NCBI RefSeq assembly: GCF_007197775.1
Contig: NZ_CP041638.1
Coordinates: 2,728,001-2,792,000 of the forward strand
DNA from: Thalassotalea sp. PS06
Lineage (GTDB): Bacteria; Pseudomonadota; Gammaproteobacteria; Enterobacterales; Alteromonadaceae
Reading direction: 5' to 3'
DNA length: 64,000 nt
Both the position numbers and the translations under genes were made by a program. Shown one piece after another: positions 47,244-57,135 of the stretch (the stretch's first letter is position 1; each line of letters begins with the position of its first letter). The notes under the pieces were generated by a model that did no database searches, was not told the origin of the DNA, and saw nothing but the letters and a program-made list of their open reading frames with translations.

Positions 47244-48190
47244 TATCCGTTCAGTTCGGCATTAATCGCGGCTTGCACAACCGTGCGAGCCTGTTCACTA
47301 TCTTTTTTAATTTGCAGACTTAATTCATCGACGGAATTAAATCGCACTTCCTGTCGCAGCTTCTGCAACAGGGATACTTCAATTTGTTGACCATAGAGGT
47401 CACGGTTAAATTCAAATATATGGACTTCCAACTGCTGTCTCTCGCCATTAATGGTAGGCCTTGAACCAATATTGGCAACTCCATAAAAGGTTTCGCCGGC
47501 AACTAGAATTTTCACGGCATAAACGCCATTCACCGGCGATACACAACGCTTTAATAACACATTGGCGGTAGGAAAACCCAAATTACGGCCGCGTTTATCG
47601 CCATGAACCACCTTGCCCATTATTGAATACGGACGACCTAACATGCGCTGCGCTTCTGCTAAATCATCCCGATACAAGGCATCGCGAATAGCGGTACTGG
47701 AGATGCGACAATCGGCCAGTTTATAACTGGCGGTATCGGTGACCGAAAAATTAAATCGCTCACTGGCTTGCTTTAACATGGCAAAATCACCCTGGCGATT
47801 TTTGCCAAAGCGAAAATCATCACCAATGATCAGGTGTTTAATGCCTAACTTGGAAACCAGTAGGTTCTCGATAAAATCCTCAGCGCTCTGACTGGCAAAC
47901 TCTTTATTGAAATTTACACAAATCAATCGCTTTACGCCAAGCTGGTTTAACAGGTGATATTTATCACGTAGGCGCGAAAGTCTTGCTGGTGCATGCGCGG
48001 GGTTAAACAGCTCCTGGGGTTGGGGTTCAAATACCATCACCGCAGGAATAGCATTTAATTGATAGGCTTTTTCGACAAGCGCAGAAATGACCCTTTGATG
48101 CCCCAAATGGACGCCATCAAAGTTTCCAATCGTCAACACGCATCCATGATGACGTTTACGAATGTTATGAATGCCTCGAACCAACTGCAT
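47243..48190 (-). CDS. ribF: Bifunctional riboflavin kinase / FAD synthetase
   Basis: Converts riboflavin to FMN and FAD. The 315 residues have the nucleotidyltransferase domain with [13 protein letters not shown] (about 20-32) and [14 protein letters not shown], followed by the kinase domain with [20 protein letters not shown] and NIGSRPTI. The ATG is at 48190. It is first of the ribF-ileS-lspA-fkpB-ispH run, with a 171-bp gap to murJ that should contain a promoter. Confidence 0.97.
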   Translation of the reverse strand: MQLVRGIHNIRKRHHGCVLTIGNFDGVHLGHQRVISALVEKAYQLNAIPAVMVFEPQPQELFNPAHAPARLSRLRDKYHLLNQLGVKRLICVNFNKEFASQSAEDFIENLLVSKLGIKHLIIGDDFRFGKNRQGDFAMLKQASERFNFSVTDTASYKLADCRISSTAIRDALYRDDLAEAQRMLGRPYSIMGKVVHGDKRGRNLGFPTANVLLKRCVSPVNGVYAVKILVAGETFYGVANIGSRPTINGERQQLEVHIFEFNRDLYGQQIEVSLLQKLRQEVRFNSVDELSLQIKKDSEQARTVVQAAINAELNG

Positions 48191-48361
48191 TTATTCTGTT
48201 TACCTTGAGCTGCCAGTTTAACCTGGCGTAAGACCTTTCGTACCAAGTCCGTCAAATGCCGTATTTGTTCAGCTTGCGGACCGGAGTTTGACTATTAGCG
48301 TTAAAAACCGACGAATTATATATCAGTGTGCGTTAATAATCAGCATCTCGAAGCAACTAAT

Positions 48362-49927
48362 TTATGCGCTTTTAACGATAAAATGACGAAGTCGCATGCC
48401 GCAGACTAACAGTGACAGCACGTAAATCAGACAACCAAGAAGAATTAGTCCGGTTAGCCATAAAATTTGCGTTAGTAATTGCGCCTGCAACCAATGTTCA
48501 AATTCCGGTGTCAAATACCAAAGCACCGCGCTCATAGCCAATGTTGACACTATCATTTTAGCTATCACCATCAGCGTTTCTTTATTGAGCTCAAAGACCC
48601 CGAGTGTTTTTAGGCCACGATACAGCAAGAACGCGTTAAGCGTGGCTGACATCGCCGTGGCCATTGCCAGGCCGACGTAGCCAAATATCGGCGCCAGAGC
48701 CAGATTAAAGCCCATATTGGCAACCATAGCGATAATGCCTATTTTTACCGGAGTTTTGGTATCCTGGCGGGCGTAATACCCTGGCGCAAGTACCTTAATG
48801 AACATAAAACTCAGTAAGCCGCATAAATACGCCCAAAGCGCAAATGATACCTGTTGCACGTCAAACTGAGTGAATTCACCACGCATGAACAAAACCATGA
48901 TGATCGGCTGCGCTAGGATCATTAAACCGGCTAATGCCGGCCAGCCGAGTAAGCTTACCACGCGCAATGCCCAGGAAATGGTCTGCGAAAATTCCTGCGG
49001 ATTCTGGTTGGCATGTAACCGGGATAAGCTGGGAAGAATAACGGTGGCGATACCGATGCCAAACAAACCGAGTGGAAATTCCAGTAACCGGTCTGCGTAA
49101 TACAGCCAACTAATAGAGCCGGTAATTAAGAAACTGGCTATCAAGGTATCTAACAGCAGGTTAATTTGCGTTACGGAAACCCCGAACAGCGCGGGAATGA
49201 TGAGTTTGCGTATTTTCTGAACGCCCGGGTGTTGCCATCCCCATCGAGGCCTTACCAGAGAGTTGGCCTGCAATAGAAAAGGTATCTGGAATAAAAATTG
49301 TACCAGGCCCCCAAGAAAGACCCCCCAGGCCAGAGCAAATGCCGGCTGTGCAAAATAATCAGCACCAAACATCGCCGCCAGGATAATACACACGTTTAAC
49401 AATACCGGCGTAAATGCGGCAGCTGCAAACTTCCCTAACGTGTTTAAGATTGCTCCGGACAATGCTGTCAGACTGATGAACCAAAGATAAGGAAACGTTA
49501 TCTTTAACAATACCGATGCCAGCTCAAACTTCTCACCACCGCTGTCACCATTTAGCCAATCTAAGAACCAGCCAAAACCAAACAAGGCGACCAACACCGG
49601 GGATGCGATCACACCGATGAGGGTGACAATCGTTAAAATAACGCCAAGCGTACCACTAACCCGGGCAATCAGTTCTCTGGTTTGAGCTTCACTATCGTCT
49701 TTGGCCTGATACTCACTTAACACTGGTACGAATGCCTGCGCAAAAGCACCTTCAGCAAATAGTTTTCGTAAAAAGTTGGGGATTTTGTTGGCGAAGAAAA
49801 AAACGTCGGCGCCGGCATTGGTTCCCATAAAATTGGCGACAACCATGTCCCGAACCAATCCAAGTACACGCGATATCAATGTCATGGCACTGACGATAAT
49901 GCCTGATTTCAGTAATCGTTTACTCAA
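48362..49927 (-). CDS. murJ: Lipid II flippase MurJ
   Basis: MOP-superfamily transporter that moves lipid II across the inner membrane for peptidoglycan synthesis. The 521 residues hold about 14 membrane helices. The N-terminus MSKRLLKSGIIVSAMTLISR and the motifs RVLGLVRDMVVANFMG, FFANKIPNFLRKLFAEGAFA and AFVPVLSEY are MurJ signatures. It is followed by ribF, and by rpsT on the opposite strand upstream, as in many gammaproteobacteria. Confidence 0.96.
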   Translation of the reverse strand: MSKRLLKSGIIVSAMTLISRVLGLVRDMVVANFMGTNAGADVFFFANKIPNFLRKLFAEGAFAQAFVPVLSEYQAKDDSEAQTRELIARVSGTLGVILTIVTLIGVIASPVLVALFGFGWFLDWLNGDSGGEKFELASVLLKITFPYLWFISLTALSGAILNTLGKFAAAAFTPVLLNVCIILAAMFGADYFAQPAFALAWGVFLGGLVQFLFQIPFLLQANSLVRPRWGWQHPGVQKIRKLIIPALFGVSVTQINLLLDTLIASFLITGSISWLYYADRLLEFPLGLFGIGIATVILPSLSRLHANQNPQEFSQTISWALRVVSLLGWPALAGLMILAQPIIMVLFMRGEFTQFDVQQVSFALWAYLCGLLSFMFIKVLAPGYYARQDTKTPVKIGIIAMVANMGFNLALAPIFGYVGLAMATAMSATLNAFLLYRGLKTLGVFELNKETLMVIAKMIVSTLAMSAVLWYLTPEFEHWLQAQLLTQILWLTGLILLGCLIYVLSLLVCGMRLRHFIVKSA

Positions 49928-50162
49928 ACGATTATGCTCCTGTTATTATTCCTTTGAAGCCACAAATGTGGTTAATGTCGATAATGCTAACACAAGGCTA
50001 AGCAATGACACTAGGACTAGTATCATTGCTGTTGTAGAGGAAGACTGCGTCGGTTTTGGCCAGGGAAGGCCTATATGCCGAAGCAATTTTCGGTGAGAAA
50101 ACCATCTCGCTGTCAGGTTTTCGGGTGACGAACTAACGTTGGTGACAACGAAATGCCTTGAG

Positions 50163-50193
50163 TTTAGATTTCCTGTCGTGGCAGGAAATGACG
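50163..50193 (+). repeat. Right half of the CGTCAT...ATGACG element
   Basis: TTTAGATTTCCTGTCGTGGC then AGGAAATGACG matches the right hairpin of the elements at 57926 and 58201; the left half is absent. It is followed by about 180 bp (50189-50371) homologous to 58269-58443, including GTGTCCAGCATCGCAGTGGA and GTCTTCCACCTCCCTCTTCC, so a composite repeat is shared by the two loci. 49928-50500 contains no supported gene. Confidence 0.82.
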
Positions 50194-50290
50194 GTAGTTA
50201 AAAGCGCTTGTATCTAGGAAGTGTCCAGCATCGCAGTGGAAAGAAAAGCTGTCTTCCACCTCCCTCTTCCACCATAACTCTTGCTTTTCT

Positions 50291-50348
50291 CCAGGCGCAA
50301 TCTTCGATTGCATGCCAGGAACGATTTTTAATCGTGTGCCAGGAGCTG
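50291..50348 (+). repeat. 58-bp double-hairpin repeat (copy 2)
   Basis: Inverted copy of 5623-5680 with two mismatches. The stem-loops GCAATCTTCGATTGC and ACGATTTTTAATCGT are separated by CCAGGA/CCAGG spacers. A single 16-bp array-type unit (GCTAGGAGTGTAACGTGC) follows at about 50361-50378. Confidence 0.85.
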
Positions 50349-50593
50349 GCTTGCCAGCGTGCTAGGAGTGTAACGTGCTCAAAGCTGAGATTAAGGCCGT
50401 TCGCCATTTGATACCTGAAACCTAAATGCATTCCTTTTTCTTTTGTAACACCCCTCGTAGCTGACAAGCTTTTCCATTATAATGGCGACATTAAATCAGG
50501 TGGTGCGATGATTGTGGAATAATCCTTGTCAGGATACCCGACTATGTGCATTTTTAGCGATCAAATGATTTATCAATGAATACCATAAAACAT

Positions 50594-50622
50594 TTGACAT
50601 CAGCAGAAAAAACAGGCATATT
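50594..50622 (+). promoter_or_regulatory. Possible rpsT promoter
   Basis: TTGACA (50594-50599), 17 bases, then CATATT (50617-50622). The -35 is perfect and the -10 matches at 4 of 6. It lies about 50 bp before the rpsT start. Confidence 0.5.
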
Positions 50623-50672
50623 TCACCGCCTTAAATTATGGCTATCTTATTTTAAATATTTAGGAGTTTACC

Positions 50673-50933
50673 TTGGCTAACTCTAAGTCTGCTAAGAAGC
50701 GCGCTATCCAAGCTGAAAAGCGTCGCCAACACAATGCAAGTCGCCGCTCAATGATGCGCACCTACGTGAAAAAAGTTATCGCTGCAATCGAAGCTGGTGA
50801 TAAAGAAGTTGCAACCAAAGAGTTCGCTGCTGCTTCTCCTATCCTTGACCGTTTGGCAGGTAAAGGCTTGATTCACAAAAACAAAGCTGCTCGTGCTAAG
50901 AGCCGCTTAAATGCTGCTATCAAAGCATTATAA
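50673..50933 (+). CDS. rpsT: 30S ribosomal protein S20
   Basis: Binds 16S rRNA early in 30S assembly. The 86 residues match E. coli ([20 protein letters not shown] start). The start codon is TTG, with AGGAG six bases ahead. E. coli rpsT also uses UUG, and that weak start is part of S20 translational autoregulation, so the same control is likely here. It is encoded opposite murJ and ribF and is followed by a strong terminator. Confidence 0.97.
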   Translation: MANSKSAKKRAIQAEKRRQHNASRRSMMRTYVKKVIAAIEAGDKEVATKEFAAASPILDRLAGKGLIHKNKAARAKSRLNAAIKAL

Positions 50934-50949
50934 GTTTTAAGTGAATGAA

Positions 50950-50977
50950 AAAACCGGCTTTATAGCCGGTTTTTTTA
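50950..50977 (+). terminator. Terminator of rpsT
   Basis: AACCGGCT-TTAT-AGCCGGTT followed by a T run, 18 bp after the stop. Confidence 0.92.
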
Positions 50978-51027
50978 TGCCAGAAAATTAAGTAAGAGCG
51001 TTAACGGTCTTACTGTTGCAGAAGTAT

Positions 51028-51471
51028 GCTGCGCAGGTGGATAAAACACTCCAACCATCGTGTTTTTAGGTGACAGCATTCGCGGTGACAACGAAGAGCC
51101 TTTGCTTAAATTGAAAAGCAGCTGTTCATCTGTCCGAAAATATTTAATACCGGACTGTCACCGTTCGAATTTTATTTCGAACTGACACCTGACTCAGTAC
51201 CGTTACTGAGTATGTCACCATTGTCACCTTTTCCATTTCCGTTTATTAAGCTGCGCAGGTGGATAAAACACTCCAACCATCGTGTTTTTAGGTGACATCA
51301 TTCGCGGTGACAACGATGAGCCTTTGCTTAAATTGAAAAGCAGCTGTTCAACTGTCCGAAAATATTAATACCGGACTGACACCGTTCGAATTCTATTTCG
51401 AACTGACACCTGACTCAGTACCGTTATTGAGTCTGTCACCATTGTCACCTTCTCCATTTTCCGCTTATTAA
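51028..51471 (+). repeat. Two tandem direct repeats of 222 bp
   Basis: Copy 1 (51028-51249) and copy 2 (51250-51471) run head to tail with no spacer and differ at few positions. Both begin GCTGCGCAGGTGGATAAAAC and end TTATTAA. Each holds hairpins TTCGAA.TTTATTTCGAA and ACTCAG.ACCGTTA.TGAGT. Copy 2 ends on the thyA stop codon, so it supplies the last codon's TAA. No ORF spans them. Confidence 0.9.
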
Positions 51472-52319
51472 ACCGAAAATGGATACTGAATCGGATCGTG
51501 ATGTTGATAACCCACTACTTCAAAGTCATCCATGGTTACCCAGGTTTCAAGATCTTTGAGTGACTTGATATCTGGATTAATTTTTAGCTCCGGCGACGGG
51601 AACGGGTCACGCTTTAATTGTACATCACGCATTAAATCCAACTGATCTTCGTATATGTGGGCATTAACGATTTTATGATAAGCCTTACCAGGCTTCTTAC
51701 CGGTGATTTGCGCCATCAATGCCAGGAAGGTAAACACCTGAATCTGGTTGAAATTCAAACCTAGCGGCACATCACACGAGCGCTGGAAGCTGGTTAGATA
51801 CAAGGTATCGCCCAACAACGAAAAGTTATGAGTATGCATACATGGTCTTAAACAGCCCATATGAAACTCACCTGGGTTGTAAAAGCTTAGGATTTCACCG
51901 CGATCATCAATCCCGTTTTTCAGGTTTTCGACAATCTTTGCCAACTGGTCAACGTGTCCACCATCAGGCTTTTGCCAGGAACGTCCCTGAACACCATAGA
52001 CGCGGCCCATGTCATCTTCACCTTTGCGATGCGGGTTATTTAGCCAGTCACTGTTCTCATTGGCGTTTGCATTCCAGGTTGGTGTGCCTAAGGCGCGAAA
52101 ATCAGCGGCATTGTCATAACCGCGAATATAACCAATAATTTCAGCTATCGCGGCTTTATAAAAGCTTTTGCGTGTGGTTATCAAAGGAAATCTGTTGCCA
52201 GCAACATCGTAGGTCAAATCCGCATTAATCACCGTCAGGCAGCGCTTGCCAGTACGCTTATTTTCAACCCACTCGCCTTCATCAAGAATACGCTGACATA
52301 AATCTAAATACTGCTTCAT
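51468..52319 (-). CDS. thyA: Thymidylate synthase
   Basis: Makes dTMP from dUMP with methylene-tetrahydrofolate. The 283 residues exceed E. coli (264) through an insert around residues 85-105. The catalytic Cys is C160 in [11 protein letters not shown], a variant of the usual LPPCH motif. [13 protein letters not shown] (about 180-192) and the C-terminal [11 protein letters not shown] are conserved. The ATG overlaps the lgt stop as ATGA. The stop codon falls in the end of a 222-bp repeat. Confidence 0.96.
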   Translation of the reverse strand: MKQYLDLCQRILDEGEWVENKRTGKRCLTVINADLTYDVAGNRFPLITTRKSFYKAAIAEIIGYIRGYDNAADFRALGTPTWNANANENSDWLNNPHRKGEDDMGRVYGVQGRSWQKPDGGHVDQLAKIVENLKNGIDDRGEILSFYNPGEFHMGCLRPCMHTHNFSLLGDTLYLTSFQRSCDVPLGLNFNQIQVFTFLALMAQITGKKPGKAYHKIVNAHIYEDQLDLMRDVQLKRDPFPSPELKINPDIKSLKDLETWVTMDDFEVVGYQHHDPIQYPFSV

Positions 52320-53167
52320 TTTGCCATCCCCTTAGCTTTAGATACTTTCTTTTTACTGACTGGCTGCTGCGGTACGCTGGATTTAGTTAAAGCCCAGATA
52401 ATAAGTCCGATACCGACAACAACCATAGGTAATGATAATAATTGCCCCATGGAAAGTTGTGAGAGCACAAAGCCTAAATGTGCATCTGGTTCACGGAAGA
52501 ATTCAATAAACATCCGGAATAACCCGTACCCGGCAAGGAACAATCCCGATGCCAACCCGGTTGGACGTGGCTTTTTACAAACCAGGTAAATGATAGCGAA
52601 TAGCACCACGCCTTCGAGGAAAAACTCATACAGTTGTGATGGATGACGTGGCAATTGTTCAGGATCATTTGGAAAGATCATCGCCCATGGAACATCAGTT
52701 TCACGGCCCCAAAGCTCAGCATTGATGAAGTTACCAATGCGACCGGCACCAAGACCAAGAGGAACCAGCGGCGCAACGAAATCTCCTACTTCGAGGAATT
52801 TCTTATTTTCTTCACGGGCAAAGAACACTATCGCCAGTATTACGCCGATAAGGCCACCATGGAAGGACATTCCACCCTGCCAGATTTCAATGAGATAAAG
52901 CGGATCGGAAACAAAGTGATCCCACTGATAGAAAAATACATAACCGACGCGACCGCCGATAATCACCCCTAAAAACCCGTAAAATAACAGGTCGCCAACC
53001 TGGTCTCGGGTCCATAACCCATTACTACGATCGGCAGCCTTGTTAGCAATGAGCAAGGCCAGCACAAAGCCCACTAAATACATCATGCCGTACCAACGCA
53101 GAGCCACCCCACCAAATTCCACAATAACCTGGTTAATTTCCGGTAATTGAATCGCCGCAAAATTCAT
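52316..53167 (-). CDS. lgt: Prolipoprotein diacylglyceryl transferase
   Basis: First lipoprotein maturation enzyme, moving diacylglycerol to the lipobox Cys. The ATG at 53167 with AGGGA ahead decides the start over a TTG two codons earlier. 283 residues with seven membrane helices; the Lgt signature is [18 protein letters not shown], with HGGLIG and RHPSQLYEF. It is coupled to thyA, the common lgt-thyA pair. Confidence 0.96.
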   Translation of the reverse strand: MNFAAIQLPEINQVIVEFGGVALRWYGMMYLVGFVLALLIANKAADRSNGLWTRDQVGDLLFYGFLGVIIGGRVGYVFFYQWDHFVSDPLYLIEIWQGGMSFHGGLIGVILAIVFFAREENKKFLEVGDFVAPLVPLGLGAGRIGNFINAELWGRETDVPWAMIFPNDPEQLPRHPSQLYEFFLEGVVLFAIIYLVCKKPRPTGLASGLFLAGYGLFRMFIEFFREPDAHLGFVLSQLSMGQLLSLPMVVVGIGLIIWALTKSSVPQQPVSKKKVSKAKGMAK

Positions 53168-53179
53168 ATGCAATCCCTG

Positions 53180-53971
53180 TTAAATCATCATTTCGATTGC
53201 CACCACAATTAAGAAGGCAGCAAATACTTTTTTTATCGTTTTTACCGGTAGTCGTGTCGCCAGTCTTACCCCATATGAGGCCAAAATCGTCGAGGTCAGT
53301 GATATCCCGAGAACCGCTGGTAAATATACATACCCAATGCTCCAGTCTGGGGTGTTCCCATGTCCTAGTCCGGCAATGATATAGGCGACCGTACCGAATA
53401 GGGAAACAATCATACCACAGGCTGTAGAAACCCCAATGGCTCTGAGAATATTTACCCCACAATAGGTTAAAAACGGTACCATCACAGCACCGCCGCTGAT
53501 CCCCATTAGACTACCGACCACACCGGTGCAAGAGGCAACCGCGCGCAATATGCCTTTACCTGGCAATGAGCGATGCACAGTCTGACGGATTGACAGCAAC
53601 ATGTAGCAGGCCAACAAGATCACAAAACTAGAGAAGAATACGGTTAATACTTTCGTCGATAACTCGTCCGCAATAATTGCCCCTAATACCGCGCCGATCG
53701 CGACAAATGGCATCAGTACTTTTGCCAGTGGCAGAGGTATGTTACCAATCTTATAATGATTGAAAGCCGCAGTTGATGAAGTGACAACGATAGAAGCGAG
53801 AGAGGTTGCCAGGGCGATATGCAGAGCAATTTCCCCTTCGATATTTAGCATAGGTAACACGAACACCAATGCCGGCACAATAATCAGCCCACCACCGATG
53901 CCAAGTAAGCCCGCGAGAAAGCCAACTATCATGCCGAGTGCCATACAAATAAGAAAAACTGTTAAAAACAT
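53180..53971 (-). CDS. TSUP-family (TauE/SafE) membrane permease
   Basis: 263 residues with about eight membrane helices. The TauE/SafE hallmark GFLAGLLGIGGGLIIVPALV (about 17-36) is repeated in the second half as SLMGISGGAVMVPFLTYCGV. Members export sulfite, sulfoacetate or other organosulfur anions; the substrate here cannot be told. It lies between ptsP and lgt with short gaps and is probably co-transcribed with lgt-thyA. E. coli lacks it at this site, but it is frequent in marine gammaproteobacteria. Confidence 0.85.
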   Translation of the reverse strand: MFLTVFLICMALGMIVGFLAGLLGIGGGLIIVPALVFVLPMLNIEGEIALHIALATSLASIVVTSSTAAFNHYKIGNIPLPLAKVLMPFVAIGAVLGAIIADELSTKVLTVFFSSFVILLACYMLLSIRQTVHRSLPGKGILRAVASCTGVVGSLMGISGGAVMVPFLTYCGVNILRAIGVSTACGMIVSLFGTVAYIIAGLGHGNTPDWSIGYVYLPAVLGISLTSTILASYGVRLATRLPVKTIKKVFAAFLIVVAIEMMI

Positions 53972-54016
53972 CTGAAAACTGATTATCTGAAAAAGTTAAA
54001 TCACAACCGATAAACT

Positions 54017-56278
54017 CTATTTACCAGCGCGAATAAAACCACCAAAGCCGAGCTGATCTAATTGACTGTCAACATATTGGTGAACGGCAACTGCCGTGTC
54101 TAATTGTAAACAAGTTTCCAGCATCTGTCTGGCATGTTGATAAGATATGTGACGAATCACCCATTTAATCCTGGGAATATTAAAACTGTTCATACTCAGC
54201 TTGTCGTAGCCCATCGCTAAAAGTAAAATCGCGCCACCAGGTTCCGCCGCCAGTTCCCCACACAATGACACTGACATATTGTGCGCTGCTGACTCTTTGG
54301 CAATCAGGTTTAATGCCCTGAGTACCCCTGGGTGATAGGCGTCATAAAGCGAAGATACCCGGCCATTGTTGCGGTCTACGGCAAGTAAATATTGAGTCAA
54401 ATCATTGCTACCGACTGAGAAAAAGTCCACCCGTTTCGCCAGTTCCGGGATTTGAAAAATCAATGATGGTACTTCCAGCATTGCCCCAACTTGTGGTTTT
54501 TCGATGATTCTTGCCTGTTCGGCCTGAATTTCCTGATAGGCCTGATTAATCAATCGCAAAGCTTCATCCACTTCCTGCAATGAACTGATCATCGGCAGCA
54601 ATATCTGCAAATTCTTCTGGTCAACATTAGCGCGAATCATCGCCCTTACCTGAACCAGAAATATTTCCGGATGATCTAAGGTAACACGGATGCCGCGCCA
54701 ACCAAGGAAAGGATTATCCTCCTGAATCGGAAAATAGGGTAAGGTTTTATCGCCACCGATATCCAAAGTGCGCATGACCACTGGTTGGCTGACGAACGAC
54801 GTCAACACATTTCGATAAGCCTGAACTTGCTCCTGTTCAGAAGGAAAACTACTGCGTTCCATAAATGCTATTTCGGTACGATAAAGACCGATCCCTGACG
54901 CGCCATGTTTCATTGTATGATCAAACTCAGCCACCAAACCGGCATTCATTAACAATTCGATCGACGTACCGTCTTCGGTAACCGATTCAGACTCGGTTAC
55001 GCTTCTGACTTGTTGCTGCAATTCAGTCTCTTCAGCCATCAAACGCCGATAATGAGATTCCTGCTCAGCGCTTGGCGACAGGAATATTTCTCCCGAGTAT
55101 CCATCGATAATGGCAAATCGTTCGCTAAAACCGGTCAGAGGGATATCACCAACTCCCGTGATTGCCGGGATACCAAGCGCCCTGGCAAGAATAACGGCAT
55201 GAGAATTGATCGAACCCGATAACGAAACGATGGCTTTGAGGTTTTTGTGTTGATATTCCGCCAGCATTGACGCGGTGACTTCCTGGGCAACCAAAATCAG
55301 GTCTTTTGGCAGCCGGGTATGCTTTTGCTGATAATCCTGTAAATGCAACAGCACTCGATTGCCTAAGTCTTTGATATCTACAGCCCGTTCTCGAATGTAC
55401 TGATCATCGACCGCCTCAAACTGCACGACATAGCCATCAATAACCAGTTTCAGGGCACTTTCTGCATTCCAGCCGGCATCGATATGCTCTTCCACATCAT
55501 CGCCAATACTGGCGCTCGAGAGCATTTGCTGGTACATATCAAAAATATCCAGCGTCTCCCCGGGTATAGTGCCTTGCATACGTGAACGCATTTTACTTAA
55601 ATCACGATAGGTACGTGCGATGGCAATGCGCAACCGTTTCTTTTGCTTCGCTTTGCTGCCCTGTTTTGTCGGCGTAACCCGGCGTAAATCCGCCAATGGC
55701 CGGCTAACGTAGCAATGTCCCATAGCCAGACCACTGGCACCGGGAATCGCCCGAATGTGAGTTTTATCTACCCGCTTACACATTGCCGAGATAACACCAC
55801 GGGACTCGGCACTACTTAAGGTTGTCGCCAACTGGGCGGCAAGGGTTACTAAAAACGCTTCTTCATTTTCATTGAACTGACGGGATTCGGTTTGTTGCAC
55901 CGATATCACGCCCAGCACCTGGCGTTGGTGAATAATGGGCGTGCCTAAAAAGGCATTGAAGGCTTCTTCTTTTACTTCCGGGGCATGCTTAAATCTGGGG
56001 TGGGCTTGCGCATTAGCAATATTGATCGGCTCTTCCCGCTGTCCGACTAGGCCAACAAGGCCTTCATTAAAGCCAATTCGAACCTGGCCCAAAGAATCTT
56101 TGGCAAGGCCATCGGAGGCCATAAGTAAGAAGTGCTGTAATTCCTGGTTGGCAAGATACACCGAACAACATTCAGTATCCATTGCCCTTTTTACCTGCGA
56201 AACTAAGGTCTGCAAAGCCGAGTCGAGCTCTGGCTCCTGCCCAAACGCTAATACAATTCGTCGTAATGTGGTTAGCAT
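54017..56278 (-). CDS. ptsP: Phosphoenolpyruvate-protein phosphotransferase PtsP (EI-Ntr)
   Basis: First phosphocarrier of the nitrogen PTS, passing phosphate to NPr and EIIA-Ntr. The 753 residues comprise a GAF sensor domain (about 15-155), the EI N-domain with the phosphorylated His360 in GSINSHAVILARALGIPA, and the PEP-binding C-domain with LCGELAAEP near 690 (catalytic Cys). Its length and GAF domain distinguish it from PtsI. It is preceded by rppH, as in E. coli. Confidence 0.96.
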   Translation of the reverse strand: MLTTLRRIVLAFGQEPELDSALQTLVSQVKRAMDTECCSVYLANQELQHFLLMASDGLAKDSLGQVRIGFNEGLVGLVGQREEPINIANAQAHPRFKHAPEVKEEAFNAFLGTPIIHQRQVLGVISVQQTESRQFNENEEAFLVTLAAQLATTLSSAESRGVISAMCKRVDKTHIRAIPGASGLAMGHCYVSRPLADLRRVTPTKQGSKAKQKKRLRIAIARTYRDLSKMRSRMQGTIPGETLDIFDMYQQMLSSASIGDDVEEHIDAGWNAESALKLVIDGYVVQFEAVDDQYIRERAVDIKDLGNRVLLHLQDYQQKHTRLPKDLILVAQEVTASMLAEYQHKNLKAIVSLSGSINSHAVILARALGIPAITGVGDIPLTGFSERFAIIDGYSGEIFLSPSAEQESHYRRLMAEETELQQQVRSVTESESVTEDGTSIELLMNAGLVAEFDHTMKHGASGIGLYRTEIAFMERSSFPSEQEQVQAYRNVLTSFVSQPVVMRTLDIGGDKTLPYFPIQEDNPFLGWRGIRVTLDHPEIFLVQVRAMIRANVDQKNLQILLPMISSLQEVDEALRLINQAYQEIQAEQARIIEKPQVGAMLEVPSLIFQIPELAKRVDFFSVGSNDLTQYLLAVDRNNGRVSSLYDAYHPGVLRALNLIAKESAAHNMSVSLCGELAAEPGGAILLLAMGYDKLSMNSFNIPRIKWVIRHISYQHARQMLETCLQLDTAVAVHQYVDSQLDQLGFGGFIRAGK

Positions 56279-56400
56279 ATGTTCCCTTAGTTTACAGTAA
56301 CAATAACAACTGTCGTTCTAATTCAGAATCAGTGGGTTAAATTATTCCCTTGTGTGGCTGGTAAAAACCACTCCATATAAAGGAATAATTTTGCCTAGCC

Positions 56401-56434
56401 TTAAAAACAGAAAGCTGTGATAACACAGCTTTCT
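56401..56434 (-). terminator. Terminator after rppH
   Basis: An 11-bp stem AGAAAGCTGTG/CACAGCTTTCT with ATAA loop, followed on the minus strand by GTTTTTAA. It implies ptsP has its own promoter in the remaining gap. Confidence 0.82.
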
Positions 56435-56447
56435 CAATACATAATGA

Positions 56448-56990
56448 TCACTTGTAATGGCGACGTTTTGGATCACGCCTTGACGATTCTTTACGGTGGG
56501 GAATGTCGCGTCTCATTGCGGGTAATGCAATCGGCGCAAACTCCTTCATCACTCGACGATATACCTCGCGTTTGAAAGACACCACCTGGCGCACCGGATA
56601 CCAATAACTCACCCAACGCCAGTCATCAAATTCCGGGTGAGAAGAGTGAAGTAAATTAACGTCCTCGTCCTTGCAGATCAGTTTCAGCAAAAACCATTTC
56701 TGTTTTTGTCCAATACAAACAGGGTTACTGTCATGACGAATTAACCGTTTTGGTAAGCGATACTTTAACCAGTGTTTGGTACTCGCCATTATTTCTACTT
56801 GATGAGGCTTTAATCCAACTTCCTCGTATAACTCCCGGTACATCGTTTGTTCGGCCGATTCTCCTTTATCTACACCACCTTGTGGGTATTGCCACGAATG
56901 CTGGCCGAATCGACGAGCCCAAAAGACTTGTCCTTTACCGTTTGTAATCACTATGCCGACATTGGCTCGATAGCCTTCGGCATCAATCAC
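56448..56990 (-). CDS. rppH: RNA pyrophosphohydrolase RppH
   Basis: Nudix enzyme that converts 5'-triphosphate mRNA to monophosphate and so triggers RNase E decay. The 180 residues start [15 protein letters not shown]. The Nudix box [20 protein letters not shown] and VGL (about 38-60) is intact. The C-terminal arm with [20 protein letters not shown] is typical of RppH. The ATG is at 56990, divergent from mutH. Confidence 0.97.
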   Translation of the reverse strand: MIDAEGYRANVGIVITNGKGQVFWARRFGQHSWQYPQGGVDKGESAEQTMYRELYEEVGLKPHQVEIMASTKHWLKYRLPKRLIRHDSNPVCIGQKQKWFLLKLICKDEDVNLLHSSHPEFDDWRWVSYWYPVRQVVSFKREVYRRVMKEFAPIALPAMRRDIPHRKESSRRDPKRRHYK

Positions 56991-57135
56991 ATGAACTCCC
57001 GTTCAAAAAAATGTTGTATAACTTGATTCTTCCACAATCTTTGCCGTTGAGCAAATATTGCATGGATTTATTTGTTGCCTCACCTGGCAAAGCTTCCGAT
57101 AATAAGGCAATTCAACCAGTTAAGCTGACAACACT

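Noticed and set aside
50198..50467. 89-codon minus-strand frame before rpsT
   Set aside because: It is built from hairpin repeats shared with other spacers; no RBS or family.
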